Assembly: GCA_033763355.1 (NCBI GenBank)
Contig: JANRKT010000251.1
Location: forward strand, 1-44,641
Origin: JANRKT01 sp033763355
Lineage (GTDB): Bacteria > Bacteroidota > Bacteroidia > Chitinophagales > Chitinophagaceae
Direction: 5' to 3'
DNA: 44,641 bases
Numbering within the stretch: the stretch's first letter is position 1; the number at the start of each line of letters is the position of its first letter. This document shows positions 33,607 through 42,208 of this stretch, piece by piece. The notes below the pieces were generated by a model. That model saw only the letters and a program-made list of their open reading frames with translations, did not search any database and was not told where the DNA came from. The position numbers and the translations under genes are program-made.

Positions 33607-33858
33607 TTATACTGCCGTAAGTTTTGTAATCTCCGACCCGTTGAATATTCTTGCCAGGCTGTTGTCGCGGTTCTTTCTCCATACCTCGGCATTGGGGCCT
33701 GTAACAATGCGCCAAAAATTTTTTGACTTCAGGTCGTTATAATCCGCTGATTTTATAAATATCCCAACCATTGAATTTCGTGTTTTAAAATCAATTTTTA
33801 CCGAGCCTTTATCTATACGCCCCTGTTCAACGAATTTTTCTATCTGTTCATTTGTCAT
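33607..33858 (-). CDS. Small hypothetical protein of 83 residues
   Basis: I do not recognise a named family. The protein starts MTNEQIEKFVEQGRIDKG, then has VKIDFKTRNSMVGIFIK, a possible small beta domain, and ends with DNSLARIFNGSEITKL. The composition is that of a normal soluble cytoplasmic protein with balanced Lys, Asp and Asn, unlike a shadow frame. Its position between the terminator and the following deacetylase gene leaves no overlap with other coding sequence. The SM-like pattern KxRNSMVGIFI is suggestive of an RNA-binding fold but this is only an impression. Confidence 0.72.
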   Translation of the reverse strand: MTNEQIEKFVEQGRIDKGSVKIDFKTRNSMVGIFIKSADYNDLKSKNFWRIVTGPNAEVWRKNRDNSLARIFNGSEITKLTAV

Positions 33859-33942
33859 AGAGAAAATTTTCCGAAAGGTAAGCTTTTAATGCGAGTGCAT
33901 GTAAATTTTAAAATCAACAGGAGCTACACCTGCAGAAATAAA

Positions 33943-34818
33943 TCAATAAAATGAGTTCTTCATTGCAGCAGATAATTTTGAACCATCCCATGTTCCCGGC
34001 ACAATAATTCTCCTGATGGTGTAAAGGGGTTCTTCTCCGTCTCTTTTGGTTGATAACTGGAAAGCCGCAATAAAGCCTCTTTTCTTTAATTCAGGAATGG
34101 CCTGCGGGTTCCATAAACCAAATGGGTAAGCAAAATATTTTACAGGTTTGCCGGTAATGGCCTGCAATTGTTTTGTTGGCTTTTCAATTTGCAACACCCA
34201 GTCTTCATTTTTGTATTGCTTTACATTGTGGTGGTCCCATGTATGTGAACCAATGGTATGCCCGGCATCAGCAAGGTCTTTCACTTGTTCCTTGCTTATA
34301 TAGTTTGGCCTGCCCAGTGAAACTGTCATGATAAAGAATGCGCCTTTAAAACCATATTTATTCATTTCAGGCAATGCCACCGTATACTGGTCCAGGTCGG
34401 TATCATCAAAAGTAAGCATCACAGATTTTTCCGGCAACGGCATTCCTTTGGTAAGATATTCCTGCAATTCATCAGGTAATATGGTATGGTATCCACTGTC
34501 GGCAAGCATTTTCATTTGTGCTGCAAAAACAGCCGGGGGCACAATATAAGTTCTTGCCACTTTGGAATCAGTGGGCCGCCAATCCCTTACCTGGTGGTAA
34601 CATAGTATGGGCACTTGCTTCATAGAGAGTATTGCAGCTGCATCATTAATCTTTGCGGGGTTTACAGGGGCAGGTTTAATGCTTTCAATACCTGCTGATT
34701 TATTTACAGCATTTTCAGCTTTTAAATTGATTTCATTGCCGCAGCCGCATAATATAAAAACAAGCAAGGCAGCATTGCAGCAATTCAGGCAATAATGCAG
34801 GGATGTTTGTATTTTCAT
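33943..34818 (-). CDS. Lipoprotein polysaccharide deacetylase (NodB/PgaB-type)
   Basis: The 291-residue protein has a lipoprotein-type signal ending LCGC (Cys26) and a spacer to about residue 65. The carbohydrate esterase 4 domain has VPILCYHQV, then TFDDTD (D138, D139) as motif 1, SHTWDHH (H192, H196) as motif 2, and YPFGLWNP. The start CYHQV and ending pattern resemble PgaB/IcaB-like enzymes that deacetylate surface glycans. It is outside the main polysaccharide locus and would work in the periplasm or outer membrane, whereas the deacetylase at 16498 has no signal peptide. Confidence 0.91.
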   Translation of the reverse strand: MKIQTSLHYCLNCCNAALLVFILCGCGNEINLKAENAVNKSAGIESIKPAPVNPAKINDAAAILSMKQVPILCYHQVRDWRPTDSKVARTYIVPPAVFAAQMKMLADSGYHTILPDELQEYLTKGMPLPEKSVMLTFDDTDLDQYTVALPEMNKYGFKGAFFIMTVSLGRPNYISKEQVKDLADAGHTIGSHTWDHHNVKQYKNEDWVLQIEKPTKQLQAITGKPVKYFAYPFGLWNPQAIPELKKRGFIAAFQLSTKRDGEEPLYTIRRIIVPGTWDGSKLSAAMKNSFY

Positions 34819-35119
34819 AAGGATATTGATTTATTTTACTGAGAAATATACTGCTCATCATAATCAGCAGATATTACAAACTCAAGGCAAAAAAACATTC
34901 AAACCGGGCCGCTCAAACAAAAAGTATTAAACGAAAAAAAAGGGTTGAATAATATGGTATAAACCAATAAAATTACCCACAACAACCCCCGAAAACAGCC
35001 CGCATTGAACAAGTCCTCCGAAACATTGTAAACGATAGCCAAAGAGCACATTACAAATGAAAATGCAAACTGATTTTTCCCGGTCGCCCTGTTTTCTTTC
35101 CTTTGCATCCCCACTGGCT
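34819..35119. other. Divergent intergenic region
   Basis: These 301 bases separate the divergent deacetylase and J-domain genes. Short frames on both strands lack motifs and start signals. The deacetylase side is A/T-rich as expected for a promoter; I found no clear element. Confidence 0.4.
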
Positions 35120-35764
35120 ATGATGAAGGATTATTACAGCATACTGGAAATAAAACCCACCGCTACCCCGCAGGAAATCAGGAAATCATTCAGGCGGCTG
35201 GCCCTGAAATACCATCCTGATAAAAATCCGGATGATAAATATGCTGAAGCGGGTTTTAAGGAAATTGCGGAGGCTTATGAAATATTGTCTGATGCACTGC
35301 AAAGGGAGGAATACAACTATAAGCGTTGGTATTACCGCAGTATCGGCAAAGATTTTACTTACCAGCCCGTTACTGCAAACGGCATATTGAATGAATGTAA
35401 CAAGCTCAGCGCTTATGTTGGCGACCATGATATTTTCAGGATTGAATATGATGCCTTGAGCCACCACATCCGCAACCTGCTCAGTGAAACCAATACCGGC
35501 ATCCTGCAGCAGTTTAATGATACTGAAGTGAACCGGCAGGTTGTTGATGCCATCATCAAATCATGCAAACCACTGCCCTGGTCTTATATGGGGCCTGTTG
35601 CAGTTCTACTGCATAAAATTGCGGGAACAGATGATGTGATGCTGAAAAAAATCAGTGATTATCTGAAACATAAAAAGCTCAGCGGTTACTGGGAAAAGTA
35701 TAAAGGGCTGGCGGCCGTAATCATAGTTACAGCGATTTGCCTTATTATTTATAAAAGCAGGTAA
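35120..35764 (+). CDS. Tail-anchored J-domain protein
   Basis: From the start at 35120 the protein has 214 residues. The J domain occupies residues 1-70: DYYSILEI, then YHPDKNP with the HPD motif at 32-34, which stimulates Hsp70 ATPase. There is no Gly/Phe region and no zinc-finger domain, so it is not DnaJ itself. A central helical region follows, and the C-terminus has one membrane helix, GLAAVIIVTAICLIIY, with a short basic tail. It probably recruits DnaK to the inner membrane. An upstream ATG at 35057 adds 21 residues before the J domain without family support. Confidence 0.9.
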   Translation: MMKDYYSILEIKPTATPQEIRKSFRRLALKYHPDKNPDDKYAEAGFKEIAEAYEILSDALQREEYNYKRWYYRSIGKDFTYQPVTANGILNECNKLSAYVGDHDIFRIEYDALSHHIRNLLSETNTGILQQFNDTEVNRQVVDAIIKSCKPLPWSYMGPVAVLLHKIAGTDDVMLKKISDYLKHKKLSGYWEKYKGLAAVIIVTAICLIIYKSR

Positions 35765-35788
35765 TTCCCTGTGGTTTCGGACAATTTG

Positions 35789-35805
35789 AAGACCTGGCAG
35801 GTCTT
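35789..35805. repeat. Perfect 7-bp palindrome, likely dispersed intergenic repeat
   Basis: AAGACCT-GGC-AGGTCTT is a perfect inverted repeat with a 3-base centre, located 25 bases after the J-domain stop. There is no T tract, so it is not a typical terminator. From memory, short palindromes of this AGACCTGxCAGGTCT kind recur in intergenic DNA of Bacteroidota, but the window shows only this copy. Confidence 0.45.
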
Positions 35806-35863
35806 GCGGGAGGGAATAACACTAAACTCATAACTGATTACGTTTGTGCTTTACCAATTTTTA

Positions 35864-36820
35864 ATGGAACTCAATTACATTATACTGGCACATAAAAACC
35901 CGGCACAGGTTAAAAGACTGGCGGAAGCCATCAGTGATGACAGGGTGAATATTTACCTGCACGTTGACAAAAACGCCGACATTACGCCATTCAAAACTGA
36001 ACTGGCAAATTATAAACGGGTCACCATACTGCCTGATGAATTACGTGTGGCATGTGTTTGGGGCGGGCCGGGCATCGTCAGGGCCACAGCAAACCTTATC
36101 AAAGCTGTGGTGCAGGATAAACGAACGGGATATGTTATCCTGATGAGCGGGCAGGATTACCCCACAAGAACAAAAACTTATATCCGCAATTTTTTTGAGC
36201 AGCACAACGGAACCAATTTTATACATGGTGAAAAACTGCCAGCCAGTTTCTGGCCGGGCGGCGGGATGAATAAAATAAATCTTTATACCTTCTTCCTTTC
36301 ACAGAAAAGGGAGGATTACATCTCATTATCCCCTCTCTTCTCCCGTACATTTTTTACAAAGCACAACATCAGCAGCTTGCTGAAGTTTCTGAGGAGGAAG
36401 CCTTCAAATATTTTTAAATGCAGGTTATTGTTTAAGAAAAGAAAGTATCCATCTTATATCGAACCTTATGGCGGCAGCCAGTGGTGGGCGTTACCAGTGG
36501 AAACAGTTGCAATGATTGACCGGTTTCTTGATGAACATCCCGGTTATTACGATTTTCATAAAAATACTTTTGCGCCGGATGAAATATTTTTTCACTCCAT
36601 CGTATTCAGCAACATTCATAAACTTCAGAACAATAAAGTAGCCGACACCATCACTTATGTGGACTGGTCTGTTCCCAACTCTACTTCTCCAAGAACGTTT
36701 ACTGCTCAAAACCTGCCGGCATTGCAGCAATCCCACCGCATTTATGCAAGGAAATTTGATACAGATGTGGATGCATTGATACTTGACCTGGTAGATGAGA
36801 AGATGCTGAACACAAAATAA
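35864..36820 (+). CDS. GT14-like beta-1,6-N-acetylglucosaminyltransferase (Core-2/I-branching family)
   Basis: From the preferred start at 35864 the protein has 318 residues beginning MELNYIILAHKNP. The landmarks of the family are YLHVDKNAD, GPGIVRATANLIKA, YVILMSGQDYP, the central GSQWWAL, and APDEIFFHSI with the likely catalytic acid. Bacterial members of this group lack the membrane anchor of the animal enzymes and lie in varied contexts. It likely adds a GlcNAc or xylose to a surface glycan; the acceptor is unknown. It is not linked to the main glycan locus. Confidence 0.9.
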   Translation: MELNYIILAHKNPAQVKRLAEAISDDRVNIYLHVDKNADITPFKTELANYKRVTILPDELRVACVWGGPGIVRATANLIKAVVQDKRTGYVILMSGQDYPTRTKTYIRNFFEQHNGTNFIHGEKLPASFWPGGGMNKINLYTFFLSQKREDYISLSPLFSRTFFTKHNISSLLKFLRRKPSNIFKCRLLFKKRKYPSYIEPYGGSQWWALPVETVAMIDRFLDEHPGYYDFHKNTFAPDEIFFHSIVFSNIHKLQNNKVADTITYVDWSVPNSTSPRTFTAQNLPALQQSHRIYARKFDTDVDALILDLVDEKMLNTK

Positions 36821-36941
36821 ACATAGGTTTGTTTTAATTTTTTACCACATAGATTCTGCGCTAAGAACCAAGTGAACATAGGCACACAGATTTTAGCTAA
36901 ACGAAATGCCATCTTTATATCTTCCTCTGTGCCTAACATCG

Positions 36942-36949
36942 TACATTTG
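36942..36949 (+). promoter_or_regulatory. Candidate -7 element before tmk
   Basis: TACATTTG is an exact match to TAnnTTTG and ends 16 bases before the tmk ATG. No TTG or TTTG is seen at the expected upstream distance. It would give a short leader. Confidence 0.35.
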
Positions 36950-36965
36950 AGCAAGCATTAAAAAA

Positions 36966-37619
36966 ATGAAGAACAACTTATTCATCGCCCTGGAAGGAAT
37001 TGACGGAAGCGGAAAAAGCACACAGGTAAAATTATTGGCTGAAAAACTTATGGCCTCCGGGCACAAGGTATATACCACTTTTGAACCCACTGACAGCACC
37101 ATCGGTTCTTTTATACGCACCATATTAAGAGGAAACAACAAAGCAGACCACCGCACCATTGCAGCGCTGTTTGCAGCCGACCGCCTTGACCATGTACTGA
37201 ACGAAGAGAACGGCATACTTAAAAAACTGAAAGAAGGATATACCGTTGTTACCGACAGGTATTATTTTTCTTCTTATGCCTATCACGGCACACATGCGGA
37301 TATGGACTGGGTAATCAGCATCAATGCCATGGCTGCTGAAGCCCTGAGACCGGACATAAATATTTTTATTGATGTACCGCCTGAAACCGCCATGCAGCGC
37401 ATCAATAACAACCGGAACAAAACCGAACTCTTTGAAACAACTGAAAACCTGCACAACACAAGAAGCAAATACCTTGAGGCCTTTGAAAAATTAAAACACG
37501 AAGAAAACATTGCCATCATAAACGGAAACCGTTCTGAAGAGTCAATTGCAAAAGACATCTGGCAGGAAGTTGAAAAACTAACAGCACTTTATTCCGCAGG
37601 CGCTTCAAAACAGATTTAG
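36966..37619 (+). CDS. tmk: Thymidylate kinase
   Basis: The 217-residue protein has the P-loop EGIDGSGKST (10-19), then the FEPTDS segment that holds the dTMP site, the AADRLDH motif and the DRY motif in TDRYYFSSYAYHG. It phosphorylates dTMP to dTDP with ATP in the cytoplasm, an essential step in DNA synthesis. The LID region (RNNRNKTELFE) lacks the Arg cluster of the E. coli enzyme. The gene stands alone, 145 bases after the GT14-like gene and convergent with the M16 protease gene. Confidence 0.95.
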   Translation: MKNNLFIALEGIDGSGKSTQVKLLAEKLMASGHKVYTTFEPTDSTIGSFIRTILRGNNKADHRTIAALFAADRLDHVLNEENGILKKLKEGYTVVTDRYYFSSYAYHGTHADMDWVISINAMAAEALRPDINIFIDVPPETAMQRINNNRNKTELFETTENLHNTRSKYLEAFEKLKHEENIAIINGNRSEESIAKDIWQEVEKLTALYSAGASKQI

Positions 37620-37646
37620 GGAATGTTGCCGGTGTACAGGGATAGT

Positions 37647-40469
37647 TTATTTTCCTGTTTCCGGCATCAGTACAGCAGTAAATTGGTTTTTACCGGCCAA
37701 TATTATCCTGGCGGCATCCTGAACATCTTTTGGCGTAAGCCGGTTCAGGTAATTTTCAAAATCAAGAAAATACTCCGGGTTGCTGCCCTGCATCTTTATA
37801 TCCTGCAATACCCTCACCCATGTTTCATTTTTTTTCAGGTCGGTTTTGTACTGTTCGCTGAGCTGTTTTTTTACTTTGTTCAGGTAACTGCTGTCGGGGC
37901 CTTTTTGTACCATATCGTCAAATTCTTTCTTAACAGCTTTTAATAAAGTATCTGCTTTTTCAGGGCCACATGGCAACTGCAATACAAAACTGTAATTGCT
38001 GTAAGGTATTTTTTCCAGCGATGCAAAAGTTCCGCCGCCGTATATGCCCTGTATCTTCTCCCTCAGCTCTTCAATAATGCGGATGTTGAGTATCTCACTC
38101 ATTACCTGTGTTTTCAAATCAAAGTCCTCACTGTAGGGTACTTCGCCGTTGTAAAAAGCAAGGATAAGGCTCTGCTGTTCTTTTCCCTTATTTACTTTCA
38201 ATACCTTTTTACCATTTACTGGCCGCACTTTGTTATCAGTATAATTAAATTTCTTTCCTGCGGCAGGCAGCCCGGCAATATATTTTTCTATCAAAGGCAT
38301 AATCTGCCTTTCTTTAAAACTTCCCGCAAAAACAAAATGCATCCCGCCGGCGTCTCCAAACCGTTCTTTATAAATAGCAAGGGACCTGTCCAGTTTTATC
38401 TTATCATAGTATTCACTTTTAGGAACAAACACAGGAGCCAGCGGGTTATTGTTGTACATAACCTGGTACATCGTATCAAAAAAAGCAGCCCTGGGATTGG
38501 ATTTTATCATGGCAAACTGCAATTTGTTGCGCTGCACGAAAGATTTAAACAGGGCAGTATCCTTTCGCGGCTGTGTAAAATACAGCCAGCTTAACTGGAA
38601 CAATGTTTCAATCTCTTTTACTGTACTGCTTCCATTTATTCCTTCTGAAGTTGCAGTAAACACAGGCGCAACAGAAACCGGTTTACCGGCAAGCGCTTTC
38701 CTCAAATCAACGGGTGAAAAATCCCCCACACCCATTGCAGTTACAATCTGCGTGGCATACTCTGCATTGTATTTATCTGTAAGACCATAATTGTTCTTGC
38801 CGCCTGCACGTGATGCACCCATCAATACCTGGTCGGTTTTATAGTCGGTAATTTTAAGACTTACCGTTACACCATTGCTTAATTTCAGTTCAGTTGTGCC
38901 AAGTGTTTTATTTTCTGTCCTTGAAATAACTTTACCGCCTTTAGGTTCTTTTTTCAGCAAGGTTGCGGCAACTGCTCTTTCTTCGTAAGGTTTTATATCA
39001 GATTTTTCTTTTGCGTCTATTGCAGCGATTATATCTTTTCCTTCAGGCAATTTTTCATTTGCTTTTGGCTCCGGCCCGGTAACATATACAAAACGGTTTT
39101 TATCATCCTTAAACTTGTTTGCAACAGCATTCACCTCTTCAGGTGTTATACCCGGCAGCAGTGCTTTTACATATTCAAACTCTTTCTCAATACCCGGTGC
39201 CGGTTCATTTTCGAGGAAAACCCTGATGTATTCCTCAGCATAATTCTCAGATTCGGTTTTGTCCCTGTTGTTGTAATTTTTTTCATAACTGGCCAGTGCA
39301 TTTTTCTTTGCCCTCTCCAGTTCAGCCGCTGTAAAACCATAGCGTTTTACCCTTTCCGTTTCTTCAACCAGTGCAATGAGCGCTTTATTTACATCGCCGC
39401 TGCCCACAAAACCAAAAACCCCGAATGCATCATATCCTCTTGTAAAAGATCCGAAACCTGCAGAACCGGAAAGAAAAGGCGGGTTCTCTTTTTGGGTAAG
39501 TTCCTGCAAACGCTGGTTGATTAAAGAAGTAAACATCTGTTCAACAAGGTCGTTCCTGTAATCAGATAAAGTAAGTGAAGAGCTTTTTTTGAAAAACGGA
39601 TAATTGATTGAAATGATGTAATTGGTTGCTTCTTTATCAGTAACTACCATGGCATCGCTGCTTTTGTAAGGCACAACATCAGCGTTTTCCCTTGGTCTCG
39701 GGCTGGCGGGATTGGTTAATGATGAAAAATGTTTGCGAACCATTTCCTCTGCTGTGGCAGCTTCAATATCGCCCACTACTATAACTGCCATCAGGTCCGG
39801 CCTGTACCAGTCGTGGTAATAGTGGCGTATGGCATCATGCGGAAAACTTTTAATGATGCTGTCAATGCCAATGGGCAGGCGCTTTGCATATTTTGAACCT
39901 TCCAGCAGTTTGGGATAAATTTTCCTGAACATCCTCTCATTGGCGCCTTTGCCAAGCCGGCTTTCCTCCAGTATAATGGCCCTTTCGTTATCTATATCTT
40001 CAGAGAGATAGGTTACATTATGCGCCCAGTCCTCCAGCACCTGAAAGCCTTTTTCAAGGTTACCGGGCTTATCAGTGGGAATAGGGAGTATGTAAACCGT
40101 TTCATCAAAACTGGTGTAGGCATTAAGGTCGTTCCCAAAACCAACACCTATTTCCTGTAAAAAGGAAACAATATCATTCTTTTTGAAATTTTTTGTGCCG
40201 TTAAACGCCATGTGCTCTGCCATGTGTGCAAGCCCCTGCTGGTCATCATCTTCATTAATAGAACCTGCATTTATAACAAGTCTGAGTTCAACCTTCTGTT
40301 CTGGTTTCTTATTGCTGCGTATGTAATAAGTGAGGCCGTTTTCAAGCCTGCCGGCTTTAACTTTGGGGTCAGATGGTAAAGTTTCTTTTAAACCGTGCTG
40401 GCTGTAAGAAACGGATAATACAAAGAGGGAGGTAAACAGCAATATCCACCTTACGGAATGGCGCAACAT
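37647..40469 (-). CDS. M16-family (pitrilysin) zinc protease, two-domain form
   Basis: From the preferred start at 40469 (MLRHSVRWILL) the protein has 940 residues with a signal peptide. The inverted zinc motif HMAEH (H82, E85, H89 region from this start) lies in LAHMAEHMAFNGTKNF, and the third ligand is in RAIILEESRLG. A second M16-like half follows after about residue 500 (residues around HFVFAGSF) and lacks the zinc motif, as usual for the two-domain family. It degrades peptides in the periplasm; bacterial members of this form are widespread in Bacteroidota. The alternative start three codons upstream is possible. Confidence 0.95.
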   Translation of the reverse strand: MLRHSVRWILLFTSLFVLSVSYSQHGLKETLPSDPKVKAGRLENGLTYYIRSNKKPEQKVELRLVINAGSINEDDDQQGLAHMAEHMAFNGTKNFKKNDIVSFLQEIGVGFGNDLNAYTSFDETVYILPIPTDKPGNLEKGFQVLEDWAHNVTYLSEDIDNERAIILEESRLGKGANERMFRKIYPKLLEGSKYAKRLPIGIDSIIKSFPHDAIRHYYHDWYRPDLMAVIVVGDIEAATAEEMVRKHFSSLTNPASPRPRENADVVPYKSSDAMVVTDKEATNYIISINYPFFKKSSSLTLSDYRNDLVEQMFTSLINQRLQELTQKENPPFLSGSAGFGSFTRGYDAFGVFGFVGSGDVNKALIALVEETERVKRYGFTAAELERAKKNALASYEKNYNNRDKTESENYAEEYIRVFLENEPAPGIEKEFEYVKALLPGITPEEVNAVANKFKDDKNRFVYVTGPEPKANEKLPEGKDIIAAIDAKEKSDIKPYEERAVAATLLKKEPKGGKVISRTENKTLGTTELKLSNGVTVSLKITDYKTDQVLMGASRAGGKNNYGLTDKYNAEYATQIVTAMGVGDFSPVDLRKALAGKPVSVAPVFTATSEGINGSSTVKEIETLFQLSWLYFTQPRKDTALFKSFVQRNKLQFAMIKSNPRAAFFDTMYQVMYNNNPLAPVFVPKSEYYDKIKLDRSLAIYKERFGDAGGMHFVFAGSFKERQIMPLIEKYIAGLPAAGKKFNYTDNKVRPVNGKKVLKVNKGKEQQSLILAFYNGEVPYSEDFDLKTQVMSEILNIRIIEELREKIQGIYGGGTFASLEKIPYSNYSFVLQLPCGPEKADTLLKAVKKEFDDMVQKGPDSSYLNKVKKQLSEQYKTDLKKNETWVRVLQDIKMQGSNPEYFLDFENYLNRLTPKDVQDAARIILAGKNQFTAVLMPETGK

Positions 40470-40498
40470 ATTCAGCATACTGTGAAATTTTTCAATGG

Positions 40499-40506
40499 CA
40501 AAAATA
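40499..40506 (-). promoter_or_regulatory. Candidate -7 element for the M16 protease gene
   Basis: On the minus strand TATTTTTG is an exact match to TAnnTTTG, 30 bases before the ATG at 40469. No clear -33 element was found. Confidence 0.33.
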
Positions 40507-40669
40507 ACAAGAGAAAAAGTAAAGGTTCTTTCCGTTTGTAAAAAAGAAAAATGAATATTATTACGGCAAGACCATTGCTTTGAATAACCGGCAGGAAAAA
40601 CATTATTACGGGGGAGGAATTGATAATAGCCGGTATAACTATTATTTAACGAAGCAGAGATTCGTTTTC

Positions 40670-41152
40670 CTACTTTACTTTCTTCAGCAGCAGAATATAC
40701 CCGCAGAGGTTTTTCTTTTGTTTGCTGTTAACCTGCAAGGGTTTTATCATGTGGTATTCAGAAAACCTGGGTATATATGAGTAAGTAATGATATTACCAT
40801 CCACATCACCCCATCTTTTTTTCTGGTAAACCACCTGTCTTTCATCGTAATCGTACATCCTCACTTCGTAGGTGTTGGAATTGATATCACCGATAAATAC
40901 AACCTGGTACCACGTGCCCTGGTTCATGGGGACAATGATGGGCATTTCATATTCGCTCTCCATGGCTATGGTGGCTTCACGCAAAACCATGAAACCCGCC
41001 TGGGCAAAATGAGCTTTAAGGCTGTCTGATTGTTTTTTAATGAGAAAATTTTCACAAGGGCCCACCCTGATAACATCATCCTGTCCCCATGCTGAAAAGC
41101 TGAAGAATGAAAGAAAAATCAATGAAGGGAGCAGGTTGAGGGTTTTGCGCAT
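40670..41152 (-). CDS. Secreted hypothetical protein
   Basis: I recognise no family. A clean signal peptide (MRKTLNLLPSLIFLSFF to about SAWGQ) is followed by a mature part of about 137 residues, with VGPCENFLIKKQSDSLK, MESEYEMPIIVPMNQGTWYQVVFIGD and a conserved-looking MYDYDERQVVYQKKRWGDVDGN. The mature part has two Cys (positions 33 and near the end, NLCGYILLLKK) that could form a disulfide. It is likely a small periplasmic or outer-membrane-associated protein. It starts upstream of the protease gene on the same strand, with a gap of about 200 bases. Confidence 0.82.
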   Translation of the reverse strand: MRKTLNLLPSLIFLSFFSFSAWGQDDVIRVGPCENFLIKKQSDSLKAHFAQAGFMVLREATIAMESEYEMPIIVPMNQGTWYQVVFIGDINSNTYEVRMYDYDERQVVYQKKRWGDVDGNIITYSYIPRFSEYHMIKPLQVNSKQKKNLCGYILLLKKVK

Positions 41153-41195
41153 AGAATGTAGTCTTTTATAGGATGAAACGGACTGCTATTTTAAT

Positions 41196-41203
41196 CAAAT
41201 TTA
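41196..41203 (-). promoter_or_regulatory. Candidate -7 element for the secreted hypothetical gene
   Basis: On the minus strand TAAATTTG is an exact match to TAnnTTTG, 44 bases before the ATG at 41152. No -33 element at suitable spacing was seen. Confidence 0.35.
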
Positions 41204-41277
41204 TTTGCCCATGCAAGTTAATTTTATTGCATAGGGGTTTCCTCTAAGCCCTACGTTTAACACCAATAAAACGTTGC

Positions 41278-42063
41278 TTACTGGCCTAAATTATCCTTGT
41301 GGAAATAGATGGTGTTGGCCTGTTGTGAAGGAGTGAGAGCCAGTTCGTTAATGCAAACATGTTCGGGCAGGACGGTGCAGAAAAAAACCACTTCAGCAAT
41401 GTCGCCCGCCGTAAGGGGTTTATAGCCTTCGTAAATAGCAGTGGCTTTGGCGGTATCACCTTTGAACCTGACCAGGGAAAATTCAGTTTCGGCAGCGCCG
41501 GGATGTATGGCTGTAACCTTAATGCCATGCCGCAATAAATCAATCCGCATACTCTGGCTGATGGCATCAACTGCAAATTTTGATGCACAGTAAACATTTC
41601 CTTTTTCATACACTTCTTTCCCGGCTATTGAACCCATATTTATGATGTGCCCTTTACTGCCTGAAGATGCATCTTTCTTTATCATCAGCGGAATAACAGC
41701 TTTACTTACATACAGCAGGCCTTTTACATTGGTATCAATCATGGTATCCCAGTCATCCAGGTCAGCTTCATCAAAATAATCCCTTCCGGCTGCAAGCCCT
41801 GCATTGTTTACAAGTATATCTATTGGCCGCCATTCTGCCGGTAAATTTTTAATTGCCTGAAATACTTCTTTGCGGTTCTGTACATCAAATTCAAGCGGCA
41901 ATACTTTTACATTGTATTTCTGCTGCAGTTCCTGCTGCAATTGCTGCAGCCGTTCTTTTCTCCTGCCGGTAATAATAACAGGGCACCCTGCAGCGGCATA
42001 TTTTTCTGCAATGGCTTTTCCAAAACCTGCCGTGGCGCCAGTAACAAATACGAGTTTATTCAT
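41278..42063 (-). CDS. SDR-family NAD(P)-dependent dehydrogenase (YdfG-like)
   Basis: The 261-residue protein is a classical short-chain dehydrogenase. It has TGATAGFG (8-15) for the cofactor, GRRKERL with an Arg pair that favours NADP, NNAG (86-89), catalytic Ser145, and Tyr158 with Lys162 in YCASK. Overall motif order and length fit the YdfG-type 3-hydroxy acid dehydrogenases, which oxidise serine or 3-hydroxyisobutyrate-like substrates; the exact substrate is uncertain. A perfect TATTTTTG lies 5 bases upstream of the ATG (42069-42076), which would imply a leaderless message. Confidence 0.93.
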   Translation of the reverse strand: MNKLVFVTGATAGFGKAIAEKYAAAGCPVIITGRRKERLQQLQQELQQKYNVKVLPLEFDVQNRKEVFQAIKNLPAEWRPIDILVNNAGLAAGRDYFDEADLDDWDTMIDTNVKGLLYVSKAVIPLMIKKDASSGSKGHIINMGSIAGKEVYEKGNVYCASKFAVDAISQSMRIDLLRHGIKVTAIHPGAAETEFSLVRFKGDTAKATAIYEGYKPLTAGDIAEVVFFCTVLPEHVCINELALTPSQQANTIYFHKDNLGQ

Positions 42064-42208
42064 GCCGGCAAAAATAGTGACTAATAATGATTGAAAATTT
42101 AAATGCGGGGAAACGTATTTTCTGAATCCTGGTATTTATTGAGAGAGAAGTTTTTATAAATAACGTTGTCTTGTTGGTGCAGGTTTTTTATAAGATGAAC
42201 CGGTAGCT

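Noticed and set aside
41248..41276. ACGTTT/AAACGT inverted repeat upstream of the secreted hypothetical gene
   Set aside because: Six-base stem with a 9-base loop and no T tract; within chance expectation for A/T-rich DNA.
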